Part shown: positions 8,676-17,413 of the stretch, piece after piece | How the letters are laid out: the number at the start of each line of letters is the position of its first letter | How positions within the stretch are numbered: the first letter of the stretch is position 1 | From: DATFXM01 sp035315885 | Lineage (GTDB): Bacteria > Acidobacteriota > Blastocatellia > UBA7656 | NCBI GenBank assembly: GCA_035315885.1 | Contig: DATFXM010000030.1 | Coordinates: 42,101 to 106,100, forward strand | DNA length: 64,000 nucleotides | Direction of reading: 5' to 3' | The notes under the pieces: generated by a model | Database searches by the model: none | The model's input: only the letters and a program-made list of their open reading frames with translations | Told to the model about the DNA's origin: nothing | Made by a program: the position numbers and the translations under genes

Positions 8676-10328
8676 CTACGCACCCGGCGGCTTAGTCGAT
8701 TGCGAATCGAACAAGATCTTCGTCCGTTTCATAAACGCGATGAGCACAATAAGCCCCAACGCCACCCACGCCATGAACATGAAGGCGTCCATGTACGCGA
8801 GCGTGAATGCCTGCTGTCTTACCTGTCCGCTGAGCAGTGCGACCGAACGCTTTTGCGCCTCATCCAATCCTGAGGAGTTGGAGCTGACACCGCCGGTGAG
8901 CCAACGCAGACGCTCGTCGGTCAGCCAATCCCCGACCTCAACGTGCAGTCCGATCAAATTCGAGTGAAACTTCTCGCGTACCGCGATGAAATGCCCCATG
9001 AGGGAGCTGCCGGCTTCGCCTCCGAGGATCCTGACGCTGTGAACGAAGCATGAAAAGGTAAGGACATTAAACGGTCGCGAGAGGGCTCCCACCTCCTGCA
9101 GGTACTGGACCATCCCCCCGATTAGGGAGACGAAGGTGAATGAAAGGCCAACCGCGATGACAAGTTGAGAAGTCCAGAAGTTATCCCCCGCCCACGCGCT
9201 GGTAAGCTGTGCGTTGAGCAGGCAAGCCACCGCGACAGTCGCGAATCCAGTGGCCAGCATCAGCCTTTGATCAAGTCGGCGCATCAACCACGCCGCAACG
9301 AGACCGATAACAACCTGCGGGGCGGCTACCCACAGCAACACGCGACCGGTCTCGAGCGGACGATATCCTTGTATCGCACCCAGATATCCCGGAACCAGCA
9401 ATGCAATGGCGAGTATCACGAACCGCAGGCCAAACAACCCGGTATAGAGAATGAGGATGTTTCTCTGTCCGAGGAACGGAATATTCACAAGTGGGTTTGG
9501 CGAGATCCACCGCCGAATTATCGCGGCGAGGATTAGGAACGCAGCGCTGACCAGCATCGCGACAATTACGCCCGAGCCCAACCAGTCCAATCGTTCTCCC
9601 TGATCGAGCACGCCATACAACAGGCTCAAGGCGACACTGGCCCACAGGAAGCCTGCCCAGCTTATGTGTGGCTTCGGCCCGGTTCGCGCCGGAGGGTTCG
9701 GTATTGCCTTGTATATGCACAGGATCATCAACATCGACGCCAGCGGGCCAATCCAGAAGATCCAGCGCCACGATAGATGCTCGTTGAAAAACGCTTGCAG
9801 CGGTACGGCGAGCGAAGTCCCCGCTAGAATGTCCATCGAATAGACACCAATACCGTAAATTGTGAAACGCAGAGGTAGCTGGCGCAGCGCAAAAGTCATC
9901 GTCAACGGGTAGAACGTGCCGGACAATAAACCCGCGATCACCTGCAGAGCCAACAACACTGCGAGGTTCGGTGAGAACGGCGCCAGGAACGAAACCACCG
10001 CATAGATGGGCGCACAAAACAGCAGCACCCGTCTGACTCCCAACAATCCGCCGAGGTAGACCGAGAACGGTCCCATGAACATCAGCCCCATGCTGTAAGT
10101 GGTCGGAATCCAGGACGCCTCGTCCACGCCGAGCCCTAATGCCCCGCGGAGATCAGGCAGCCCGACCGACAGCAGCCGCCCAAACAGCGTGGTGATTCCT
10201 GCGCCGAGGAACACGCCCAGTGTGCCAAGGTAAGGATTCGGCTTGACCTCAAGCCTCCCCTGGAACGGCCGCCATATCGGGAATGAGAGTCCCCGGGGCG
10301 CAACTTGGGTTGTTGCGGTCGAGCTCAC
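8676..10328 (-). CDS. MFS drug efflux transporter, DHA2 (EmrB/QacA) type
   Basis: A 550-residue inner-membrane proton/drug antiporter with about fourteen predicted helices, the number expected for DHA2 transporters. The motif after the second helix (YLGGLLGVRRVLLF) resembles MFS motif A, and the antiporter motif lies in helix 5. A long periplasmic loop near residues 460-510 (DWLTDERLRWLTGGVSS) is typical of EmrB-like proteins that dock with an EmrA adaptor. Its ATG overlaps the stop of the HlyD gene, so it is the last gene of the tolC-hlyD-mfs operon. The substrate is unknown. Confidence 0.92.
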   Translation of the reverse strand: MSSTATTQVAPRGLSFPIWRPFQGRLEVKPNPYLGTLGVFLGAGITTLFGRLLSVGLPDLRGALGLGVDEASWIPTTYSMGLMFMGPFSVYLGGLLGVRRVLLFCAPIYAVVSFLAPFSPNLAVLLALQVIAGLLSGTFYPLTMTFALRQLPLRFTIYGIGVYSMDILAGTSLAVPLQAFFNEHLSWRWIFWIGPLASMLMILCIYKAIPNPPARTGPKPHISWAGFLWASVALSLLYGVLDQGERLDWLGSGVIVAMLVSAAFLILAAIIRRWISPNPLVNIPFLGQRNILILYTGLFGLRFVILAIALLVPGYLGAIQGYRPLETGRVLLWVAAPQVVIGLVAAWLMRRLDQRLMLATGFATVAVACLLNAQLTSAWAGDNFWTSQLVIAVGLSFTFVSLIGGMVQYLQEVGALSRPFNVLTFSCFVHSVRILGGEAGSSLMGHFIAVREKFHSNLIGLHVEVGDWLTDERLRWLTGGVSSNSSGLDEAQKRSVALLSGQVRQQAFTLAYMDAFMFMAWVALGLIVLIAFMKRTKILFDSQSTKPPGA

Positions 10329-11719
10329 TGACTGTTCCTCGCGGTTTTGGTGTCGCTATGCTTGCCGGATGCGTTGATCTCGACGATCACCGACATTCCC
10401 GATCTCAGTCGCTTTGCCGATTCCTGGTCGTGGTCAATGAGAATCTTGACTGGTATGCGCTGCACGATCTTGGTGAAGTTGCCGGACGCGTTGTCCGGAG
10501 GGAGCAGGGCAAATTGCGACCCGCTGGCAGGGGAGATCTGTTCGACATGGCCGTTCAGCCTGAGGCCGGGAAATGTATCAACGGTGATCACCGCCGAATC
10601 GCCCTTGGTTATGTTGGTGAGTTGGGTCTCCTTATAGTTAGCCTGAACCCATACATCGCTCTCCACGAGCGAGATCACCTGTGTGCCCGGGCTGACGAGT
10701 TGCCCCACGCGGACTTTGCGTTCTCCTACGACACCGTCTGTCGGAGCGAGAATTCGCGTGTATTCCAGGTTCGTGTTGGCTACCTTGACCGCCTCTTCCT
10801 TCGCCCTCAAGTCAGCCTTGAGTTGTAGTTCCTGCGCGTCGAGCACTCCTCGCTGTCGTTGCTGAGCCTGAAGTTCCGACTCGCGACTGGCCAGTGAGGC
10901 GCGCGCCTGCTGCGCCTGCGCCTTTCTGAGCGCAAGCAGCGCCTTGCTCTTTGACAGGTCGGCTAGTCGGCTTTCCAACGTCGCGGCGTATCGCTGTTCG
11001 TCGGCGGTGACCTGTTCGAATTTCTGCTTAGTCGCAGAGGCAGAGTCCAACAACGCTTCTTGTCGTTTCTTTTCCAACTGCGTTCGCACGACGTCGGCCC
11101 TGGTGCCGTCCACGCTGGCCTCAGCATTCGATATCTCGGCTTTCGCGGCCTCGACGCTGGCGTCTGTCTGAGCGATGTCGGCTTTGGCAGCCTCAACACC
11201 GGCTTCAGCCTGTGCGATTTTTGACTCCTGAAGCGCCTTTTGTTTTGCGTTGTTCACCAGGGTGGCATTGGCCGCTTGCACTGCAGCTTCTGACTGCTCG
11301 ACCTGCGCACGGTAATCCTCGTCCTTGATCTGTACGAGCAGGTCGCCGGCCTTCACGGTTTGATAATCTTCGACCGCAACTTGCGTCACCGTACCGGAGA
11401 CTCTCGTGCTCAGAGGGGTGATGTCAGCTCGCAGGTAGGCGTCATCCGTTTTCTGGCTACCTGTCCTGCCAACCCATGAATTCCAGCTTGAAGTGATGAG
11501 AATAAGGAGCGCCACCGCGATCAATATCACCAGGACTGGAGTGAACCTGCGCAAAGTGCCACGCGGCTTCTTGACCTGTTCGACGTGCGAATCGGAACTC
11601 GCCGCGGCCGCTTTCTCAACCGGTTGACCAGGGGTAGTAGCTGGTTTGGATTGATCCGGGTGCTGATCGGAGATCGCTCCCGATGGCTTGGCGTCTTGTG
11701 TCGTGTTTGGCGTGGGCAT
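10325..11719 (-). CDS. HlyD/EmrA-type membrane fusion protein
   Basis: Periplasmic adaptor linking the MFS pump to the outer-membrane channel. A low-complexity cytosolic N-terminus is followed by one transmembrane helix (FTPVLVILIAVALLILITS), a split biotinyl-lipoyl domain (TRVSGTVTQVAVEDYQ, then ILAPTDGVVGERKV), a very long Ala/Gln/Lys-rich coiled-coil hairpin and a beta-barrel (PGTQVISLVESDVWVQANYK). The ATG at 11719 is preferred because AAGGAG lies eight bases upstream; a GTG at 11743 overlapping the tolC stop is possible. Overlap with the mfs gene shows coupling. Confidence 0.92.
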   Translation of the reverse strand: MPTPNTTQDAKPSGAISDQHPDQSKPATTPGQPVEKAAAASSDSHVEQVKKPRGTLRRFTPVLVILIAVALLILITSSWNSWVGRTGSQKTDDAYLRADITPLSTRVSGTVTQVAVEDYQTVKAGDLLVQIKDEDYRAQVEQSEAAVQAANATLVNNAKQKALQESKIAQAEAGVEAAKADIAQTDASVEAAKAEISNAEASVDGTRADVVRTQLEKKRQEALLDSASATKQKFEQVTADEQRYAATLESRLADLSKSKALLALRKAQAQQARASLASRESELQAQQRQRGVLDAQELQLKADLRAKEEAVKVANTNLEYTRILAPTDGVVGERKVRVGQLVSPGTQVISLVESDVWVQANYKETQLTNITKGDSAVITVDTFPGLRLNGHVEQISPASGSQFALLPPDNASGNFTKIVQRIPVKILIDHDQESAKRLRSGMSVIVEINASGKHSDTKTARNSQ

Positions 11720-11739
11720 TCGGTTCACTCCTTCTTGTG

Positions 11740-13083
11740 TCACTTTTCTTCGCCGATCGACTTTTCAAATTCGGCTTTTGCAGTCCAGTAACCGAGAAGC
11801 GCGTCTTGGTATTTGTGATTGGCTTCGGCAAGCGAGGCCTGTGACTGCAGGACATCGGACAACAGGGCTGCGGTCACCTTGTACTTGTTGGCGTTGATGC
11901 GCAGTACTTCACGAGCAGTTTCCTGTCCGAGTTGCGCAACGACCAGGGCCTGGCGGGTCTGTTGGAATTTGCGGAACTTATCGCCCACATCGATCAGGAC
12001 CAGGCTCTCGGCTTCGTGTAAGCCAGTCTTGGCCTGCTCGATGAGTTTCGATTTTTCCGCCATTTGATCTTTCTTTCTTCCCCAATCGAAGATCTCCCAT
12101 TTGACGAGCACACCGATGTTCGCAAAGTTCTGCGGGACGCCGCTGTCGAAATTTCGCAGTGTCACATATCTGAATCCGAGGGTAACATCGGGAATGTATT
12201 CGGACTTTATGATCCGGCGATCTACTTCCGCTTCCTTTATCCTCAGTCGCGCCTCTCTCACTTCGGGACGCTGATCCAGCGCGCGCGCGCGGGCCGAGGC
12301 GAGTTCAAGGTTATAGTCCGTCTGGGTGGGGACGGCGCTTACACTGAAATTCGTTTCCACGTCGCGGCCAAGAAGGTTGTTGAGCTGTTCTTTTTCGGTC
12401 GCGAGTTGGTTCGTAAGGTTGAGGGCATCATACTCGGCCTTCGCCAGGCGTGTTTCCACCTCGAGGCGATCGGATTTCAAGACAACCTGCTGTGCAACGT
12501 AGTCTCCGGTCACACGATCCAGCTCGCGGTAAAGCCTTATGGCTTCAAGCACGCTTTCGAGTGCGCTCTGAGATTGGAGGATCGAGTAGTAGGTTCGCTT
12601 GACGCGATCAACTATGGATTGTCTGACGTGGCGAAGTTTTTCATTGGTTACGTCGCGTGCCAGCTTGCCGTGCTTAATGGTCAGTCCGATGCGGTACTGC
12701 TGCGACAAGGGCTGAGCTATCAGCGAGGTGAAGACGGTTGTCGGTCGCCGCGGAACAGTGAGGGGAGCAAACGAGTCGACGCCGGGGAGAAGGTCGGTTG
12801 TGACAGATTTCAGGTTGATCTCATGCTGAACCATTTGGATTGAGGTGAGCGAGAACAAATTCATTGACGGCAATCGCATCGTGCGAATTGCTGCTAGATT
12901 GTCTTCGGCCTTGCCGACTTCGAGTTCGGCGATCTTCACCAAATGGCTGTCGCTGAGGGCCAGCGAGATTGCCTGGTCTAGCGTAAGCACTTCGCCGGGA
13001 GCCGATCTGTCCCTTTGGCCGAAGGCACTAATTGGGGTCAGTAGCAATATGAACACTGCAAAGTTGGTCTTTGTTCGTCGCAT
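11740..13083 (-). CDS. TolC-family outer membrane efflux protein
   Basis: A 447-residue outer-membrane channel with a signal peptide (FAVFILLLTPISAFG) and two repeats of the OEP fold rich in long amphipathic helices. The internal duplication is visible as EVLTLDQAISLALSDSHLVK and a later matching segment. It completes a tripartite EmrAB-TolC-like pump with the next two genes. It starts 3 bp after the stop of the sigma-54 activator gene, so the regulator and the pump are one operon. Confidence 0.92.
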   Translation of the reverse strand: MRRTKTNFAVFILLLTPISAFGQRDRSAPGEVLTLDQAISLALSDSHLVKIAELEVGKAEDNLAAIRTMRLPSMNLFSLTSIQMVQHEINLKSVTTDLLPGVDSFAPLTVPRRPTTVFTSLIAQPLSQQYRIGLTIKHGKLARDVTNEKLRHVRQSIVDRVKRTYYSILQSQSALESVLEAIRLYRELDRVTGDYVAQQVVLKSDRLEVETRLAKAEYDALNLTNQLATEKEQLNNLLGRDVETNFSVSAVPTQTDYNLELASARARALDQRPEVREARLRIKEAEVDRRIIKSEYIPDVTLGFRYVTLRNFDSGVPQNFANIGVLVKWEIFDWGRKKDQMAEKSKLIEQAKTGLHEAESLVLIDVGDKFRKFQQTRQALVVAQLGQETAREVLRINANKYKVTAALLSDVLQSQASLAEANHKYQDALLGYWTAKAEFEKSIGEEK

Positions 13084-13086
13084 GAC

Positions 13087-14181
13087 CTATACCTCTGGTG
13101 TTGGACTAAGAGTCGGTCGAACAATGCCTAACTTTCGCATCCTGAATGTCAGCGTGCTGCGATTGATTCCGAGTCTTTTCGCCGCTCCCTCTGGACCTCC
13201 AATCACCCAACTTGTTTCTTTCAGCACGGTCAGGATGTGGGCCCTCTCCACTTCCTCAAGAGTTCTTGAAGAAGACGAGGACACCCTGATCGAGCGCTGC
13301 ACTTCAAAGACGGCGGGACGCAGCGTTCCGTCAACCGACATAACCACCGCTCGTTCGATCACGTTCTGAAGCTCCCGAACGTTCCCGGGCCAGTCATAGC
13401 TCAGTAGCGCCCTTAATACTTCGGGGGGAAAATCGTCGATCCGCCTGTTTAGTCTCTCGGAGTATTTCCTGGCGAAGTATCTGGCGAGTAAGATGACGTC
13501 TTCACCGCGTTCACGCAGGGCTGGAGCGAAAAGTGGGATGATGTCCAGCCGGTAATAGAGGTCGCTGCGGAACTTGCCACTTTGTACCAACTGGCCGAGG
13601 TCGCGGTTGGTCGCAGCAACGACTCGGACATTCGGTGTGATGGTTCGGCTGCTGCCGAGTCGCTCAAACCCTTGATCCTGCAACACACGCAAAAGCTTCG
13701 GCTGGAGTTCCAGCGGGAGCTCGCCAACCTCGTCCAAAAAGAGAGTGCCATTGTGTGCAAGTTCAAGGCGGCCGACGCGCTGATTGACTGCGCCGGTGAA
13801 TGCCCCACGTTCGTGGCCGAACAGCTCGCTTTCGAACAGGCTAGGCGGGATGGCGGCGCAATTGATTTTGATGAAGTTGTTGTGTCGCCTGGAGCTGAGA
13901 TTGTGAATGGCGTCGGCGATGAGCTCTTTGCCGGTGCCGGTCTCTCCATTGATCAGCACTGTCGAGTCTGTTGGCGCGACGAGCTCTGCCTGGTTGAGCA
14001 TGTTTAGAAGCGCAGGGCTGTTGCCAATAATGTCGTTGAATTGCTGGACCGATCGCACATCCTTGGGCACGTCCGTCTTACTCTTGGCGTCAGAGCCTTG
14101 GCCTGCACTTGCGTCGCGTAAGGAGGGAACGACCCAACTTTGTGGAAGCGAGCCCGTTCGGTTGACTAAGACTGCGCTCAT
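13087..14181 (-). CDS. Sigma-54-dependent transcriptional activator without receiver domain
   Basis: A 364-residue bacterial enhancer-binding protein. After about 45 unstructured residues comes an AAA+ domain with Walker A GETGTGKE (79-86), the sigma-54 contact loop GAFTGA (126-131), Walker B LFLDE (147-151) and the R-finger region. A C-terminal Fis-type helix-turn-helix (GAAKRLGINRSTLTFRMRKL) binds DNA. There is no response-regulator, GAF or PAS domain, so activity may be set by expression or by a partner. It heads the tolC-hlyD-mfs operon and lies downstream of the sigma-54 promoter at 15781. AAAGGAG precedes the ATG. It is a paralogue of the activator at 23257-24405. Confidence 0.92.
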   Translation of the reverse strand: MSAVLVNRTGSLPQSWVVPSLRDASAGQGSDAKSKTDVPKDVRSVQQFNDIIGNSPALLNMLNQAELVAPTDSTVLINGETGTGKELIADAIHNLSSRRHNNFIKINCAAIPPSLFESELFGHERGAFTGAVNQRVGRLELAHNGTLFLDEVGELPLELQPKLLRVLQDQGFERLGSSRTITPNVRVVAATNRDLGQLVQSGKFRSDLYYRLDIIPLFAPALRERGEDVILLARYFARKYSERLNRRIDDFPPEVLRALLSYDWPGNVRELQNVIERAVVMSVDGTLRPAVFEVQRSIRVSSSSSRTLEEVERAHILTVLKETSWVIGGPEGAAKRLGINRSTLTFRMRKLGIVRPTLSPTPEV

Positions 14182-14187
14182 AAGGTG

Positions 14188-14370
14188 CTATCTCCTTTGC
14201 CTCATAAAGAACGTTTTCGTAATGCTTGTTCTGCTTTCCAGAAACCTCGCATCGCTGTCGACTTCGTGTCTGAGGTGGTGAAGCGGTCGGAGCAAGACCT
14301 CGTCGAGTGCTTCGAGTACGGGGTCCAAGTTCGCTTTGCTTGCTGCGTATTCTCGGAGGATTTCCATCAT
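14188..14370 (-). CDS. Possible small protein between ATPase and activator genes
   Basis: A 60-residue frame, helical and charged (ILREYAASKANLDPVLEALD), lying in the 270-bp gap between the ATPase and sigma-54 activator genes on the same strand. The frame stays open upstream to about 14451 without an ATG. No strong ribosome site lies at the expected distance, although GGGAGG is about 20 bases upstream. It may be a small gene or a remnant of a longer one. No family recognised. Confidence 0.25.
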   Translation of the reverse strand: MMEILREYAASKANLDPVLEALDEVLLRPLHHLRHEVDSDARFLESRTSITKTFFMRQRR

Positions 14371-14451
14371 TTGGTCGCTGCAGCTCGAAGGCCTCCCTGC
14401 CGAGTTTGAAAACGCGGGAAGGGAATTGAGCCGATTCGAAGTCCTCTTCGA

Positions 14452-15627
14452 CTATGCTGCGATGCTGTTTCCCGGGGCTGTCCGGGAGTAAGCCGATTGC
14501 AGTGCCGCGGCTGCAAGGCTTGGTTCGCTGTCGTCACGGAAGCACGCCAGTTTCTTGCCGCTGTGATCGAGGTCTAAAACGACTATGTCTCCCAGGCGTA
14601 GTTGCCTCGATGCGGCAAGGTTGGCCAACGGGTGCACCACAAACCGCTCGATGGCGCGCTTCAAGTGGCGAGCGCCGTACCTGTAGTCGGTTCCTTCTCT
14701 GAGAAGAAATTCTTTTGCTTCTATAGTGGCGGTAACCGTGAACCGCTCGCTCGCGCCTTCGTCGATCCTTTGCTGCACCCCCGCGAGCTCCAGGTCGACG
14801 ATGTTGCGCAATTGCTCGGGTCCGAGGCTCCTGAAGACCACCACTTTGTCAATTCGGTTCATGAATTCCGGTGAGAACTTCCGCCTCGCCGCCTCTGCTG
14901 CGGTGCGGTAAATCTTCTGGTCCAATTCTTCCGGAGCCAACTGGTCGCCGCCCGAGGGCGCAAAACCGATTGCGCCATCGACTAACTGGTTCATCTCGCG
15001 AGCTCCCAGGTTCGAGGTCATGAAGATCATGGTCTGCGAGAAGTCCACCTGCCGGTTGTCGCCGAGGGTGAGCGTGGCTTTGTCGAGGATTCCCAACAGG
15101 AGCTGCCAAAGCGCGTCGCTCGCCTTCTCGATCTCATCGAACAGTACCAGGCTGAACGGATTCGTCTCGGTGTGATACTTGTTGAGTCTTTCTTGCGTCA
15201 GCAAGGGCTGCGTTTCGCGATGACCGAGGTAGCCCGGAGGTGAGCCGATGAGCTTGGCGATCTCGTGCGAGTGCTGGAACTCGGCGCAATCAATCTTTAT
15301 GACGGCGTTGCGGGAACCGAAGAGCGCTTCTGCCGCTGCCTCGATTACGTGCGTCTTACCCGTTCCGGTCGGACCGAGAAAGAGCATCGTCCCGATGGGC
15401 TTGTCCGGACTGGTCATCCCTGCCTGGAATACCTGGTACAGCGAAGCGATCTTGCGCACGGCCCGCTCTTGTCCGACAACGCGAGCGCGCAGATCTGCTT
15501 CAAGTTGAGAGGCATGCATGCTCTTGCACTCGGTATCAAGTGCGACCAATCTCTTTGTGTTGACCTTCTTGAACTCTCCGGTCTCGGTGATCGGTTGCGT
15601 CATTGGATTTGAGGTTTGATAAGACAT
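14452..15627 (-). CDS. Clp/Hsp100-type AAA+ ATPase, single D2-like module
   Basis: A 391-residue ATPase resembling the second ATPase module of ClpA/ClpB. It has Walker A GPTGTGKT (about residue 85-92), a pore-loop-like GSPPGYLGH, Walker B LVLFDE, sensor 1 (FMTSNLGAREM), the conserved FSPEFMNRIDKVVVF and a C-terminal D2-small domain (YRYGARHLKRAIERFVVHPLA). The N-domain and the D1 ring of normal Clp ATPases are absent, leaving about 45 residues before the core. It could remodel or unfold proteins under stress. The ATG at 15627 is chosen because AAGGGG lies seven bases upstream; the ATG at 15633 is too close to it. A sigma-54 promoter lies about 150 bp upstream. Confidence 0.88.
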   Translation of the reverse strand: MSYQTSNPMTQPITETGEFKKVNTKRLVALDTECKSMHASQLEADLRARVVGQERAVRKIASLYQVFQAGMTSPDKPIGTMLFLGPTGTGKTHVIEAAAEALFGSRNAVIKIDCAEFQHSHEIAKLIGSPPGYLGHRETQPLLTQERLNKYHTETNPFSLVLFDEIEKASDALWQLLLGILDKATLTLGDNRQVDFSQTMIFMTSNLGAREMNQLVDGAIGFAPSGGDQLAPEELDQKIYRTAAEAARRKFSPEFMNRIDKVVVFRSLGPEQLRNIVDLELAGVQQRIDEGASERFTVTATIEAKEFLLREGTDYRYGARHLKRAIERFVVHPLANLAASRQLRLGDIVVLDLDHSGKKLACFRDDSEPSLAAAALQSAYSRTAPGNSIAA

Positions 15628-15780
15628 CGTCATGCCCCTTTCTTTTCATTCGCCCGGCAACTCTCGTCGTCGTTCAACGTGTTCAATCTCAGGTTCTCCG
15701 CTTAGCGCGAACGATCGCGTCGCGTTTCATCAAGCGTTGAATCTTCTTGTCAATCTCACATCGCTCGGTGAATAGAGGAG

Positions 15781-15795
15781 GCAACGTGGGGGCCA
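15781..15795 (-). promoter_or_regulatory. Sigma-54 promoter A (-24/-12)
   Basis: On the minus strand the sequence reads TGGCCCCCACGTTGC: GG and GC separated by exactly ten bases, close to the consensus TGGCAC-N5-TTGC. It faces the ATPase gene at 15627, with a leader of roughly 140 bases. The same arrangement occurs at promoters B and C. Confidence 0.8.
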
Positions 15796-15843
15796 GTGCT
15801 AACTTGCTGAAAACATTCGGTGTGGGATCGAGGGTTCGCGAAT

Positions 15844-15865
15844 TTCTCGCGAAAGGTCGCAAGAA
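15844..15865 (-). promoter_or_regulatory. Palindromic upstream activator site A
   Basis: On the plus strand, TTCTCGCG-N6-CGCAAGAA, an inverted repeat with 8-bp arms and one mismatch. It is centred about 73 bp from the -12 element of promoter A. A second, overlapping palindrome (TTCGCG-N7-CGCGAA, 15835-15853) adjoins it. It is probably the binding site of a sigma-54 activator; sites B and C match in sequence and spacing. Confidence 0.75.
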
Positions 15866-16016
15866 CATCGCCGTTAGTCCTGTCGCCTGAATTTAAGATT
15901 CAGTGAGCGACCACGCTCGAACTCGCGCGAGTCGATGCGTCGATACTATGCAGCTAGATTTGTGGTTCCAGTGTCGAGGTGGGATACCCAGACGCGAGCC
16001 GCATGCCCGTGCAGAG

Positions 16017-16202
16017 CTACCGGCTCGCCCCGAGGTGTCGAAGGATTGTCTCAGCGTGTATGTCTGGTGCCTTGTCGCGTATTTTTTCGATCTCCTTCTT
16101 GCTGAGTCCGCCCGCTGCTTTTATGGATTTCACAGTGCGGATGTATTCGTCCTTTGGTCTCTCGAAGTAAGCTAATAACAATCTGTCAACCTTACTGCTC
16201 AT
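16017..16202 (-). CDS. Small hypothetical protein downstream of tonB
   Basis: A 61-residue, charged, helical, hydrophilic protein (MSSKVDRLLLAYFERPKDEY). No family recognised. Its ATG is preceded by AAAGG, part of a duplicated AAAGGTTCAT (about 16203-16224). It follows the tonB gene by 108 bp on the same strand and is the last possible member of the promoter-B unit. Codon composition looks protein-like, but the length makes the call tentative. Confidence 0.4.
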   Translation of the reverse strand: MSSKVDRLLLAYFERPKDEYIRTVKSIKAAGGLSKKEIEKIRDKAPDIHAETILRHLGASR

Positions 16203-16310
16203 ATATGAACCTTTATGAACCTTTTCTCATTCCACCGTTTCACAGTATACGACGCGCTGGGGAGGCGGTTTAGCTCTCCAGCACGTCCTACGTATTCTCT
16301 ACCTTTGTTG

Positions 16311-17375
16311 TTACAGCAGAGTGAACTTGAACTCGAGCGAGACGCGCACACTTACCGTATGCCCATCTTTCTGCGCCGGAACGAACCGCAATTCTCGTGC
16401 AGCCTCTATAGCCTTCTCATCAAGGCCATATCCGAGCCCGCGGGTGACTCTGATGTCCGATATCGTGCCATTGGCGTTCAGTACCGCAGAAAGTTTTACC
16501 TGTCCCTCGATCTGGGCGCGCCGCGCCTCCTCTGTGTACCCAGGAACGGGACGCGATAGCATCTGCGGACGCGTCGTGACGTTACTAATGGTGAAGACGC
16601 CGTTGTAGTTTACGTCCGCATTCGATCCACTGCCGGGTCCTCCAGAAGCCGTGCCGCCACCACTACCGGTAAGGCCGCGGGCTGCACCATCCGATGCTGA
16701 AGCCCGGGAGGCGGTCTCACTTGTCGGTGAGTTTGAGGTTGGTGTAATTGGTTCCGTAGTTACTGTTTGGTCGGGCGGGCGCGGTGTCGGCTTGGCTTCT
16801 GGGAATTCAGCCTTAGGCTGATCTGTAGATTTGATTGGAGGCGCCAACTGCCCTCTGCCTGTCGTGCCGCCCGCTTCTTTGAGCTGCGGGACGGCTTTTT
16901 TGACAGGCACAGGAGGGGGCGCCAGGAAGGTAATCGCAAGATGCTGCACAGGAGCGGCGTCCGGCGTTACGCGGTGAAAGATACGATACGATACGTAGAT
17001 CCCGGAAAGTGCTAATGTGTAGAAAGCAACGGCAACGGTTATGCCGGCACGCAGTTTTTTTCGTTGCGCGTCGAGGCTGGTGCCGCCTTTGGTAGCCGCA
17101 CTTATGAAAGCAATGGGATCTTGGCGCAGGGCCCGCACAGCCTCTGCCAGCTCGCGGGCAAGTCGGACCGCAAAAGGATCGGCGACGTTCGACTTTAGAA
17201 ACTTTAAATCAGCATAAGCTCGCTCATTGGCCTCTGCATTCGTTTCAAGGGTCGTTTCAAAGGTCTTGGACGAGGGCGCCGACGGCCGATCTTTGTCCTG
17301 CGGGAAAAGGGTGTTAAGAAAGCCCCCTGCCTTCGGCCGTTTCGGTATTACGTTGATGTTATTCAGGGTTTCCAT
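16311..17375 (-). CDS. TonB-family energy transducer
   Basis: A 354-residue TonB-like protein. A cytosolic N-terminus of about 120 residues precedes one transmembrane helix (AGITVAVAFYTLALSGIYVS). Then come a Pro/Lys-rich periplasmic spacer (PPPVPVKKAVPQLKEA), a Gly/Ser-rich linker and a C-terminal TonB domain (SRPVPGYTEEARRAQIEGQV to VSLEFKF). It would pass proton-motive energy to outer-membrane receptors, though no exbB or exbD is nearby. The long cytosolic N-terminus is unusual; classical TonB has only a few residues there. It is in the promoter-B unit after the VWFA gene, 38 bp away. Confidence 0.88.
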   Translation of the reverse strand: METLNNINVIPKRPKAGGFLNTLFPQDKDRPSAPSSKTFETTLETNAEANERAYADLKFLKSNVADPFAVRLARELAEAVRALRQDPIAFISAATKGGTSLDAQRKKLRAGITVAVAFYTLALSGIYVSYRIFHRVTPDAAPVQHLAITFLAPPPVPVKKAVPQLKEAGGTTGRGQLAPPIKSTDQPKAEFPEAKPTPRPPDQTVTTEPITPTSNSPTSETASRASASDGAARGLTGSGGGTASGGPGSGSNADVNYNGVFTISNVTTRPQMLSRPVPGYTEEARRAQIEGQVKLSAVLNANGTISDIRVTRGLGYGLDEKAIEAARELRFVPAQKDGHTVSVRVSLEFKFTLL

Positions 17376-17413
17376 GAATCGTAACCTGACCTTTCGAACT
17401 CGCGCCGCCTTTC

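Larger units (their letters stand above)
15628..16016. other. Intergenic regulatory region of the ATPase gene
   Basis: About 390 bp without a credible gene. It contains sigma-54 promoter A and its upstream palindromes. The untranslated leader between the predicted transcription start (near 15769) and the ATG has no open frame longer than about 15 codons on the coding strand. Confidence 0.6.

Noticed and set aside
12064..12843. 259-codon plus-strand frame
   Set aside because: Antisense to the TolC-family gene; no domain features.
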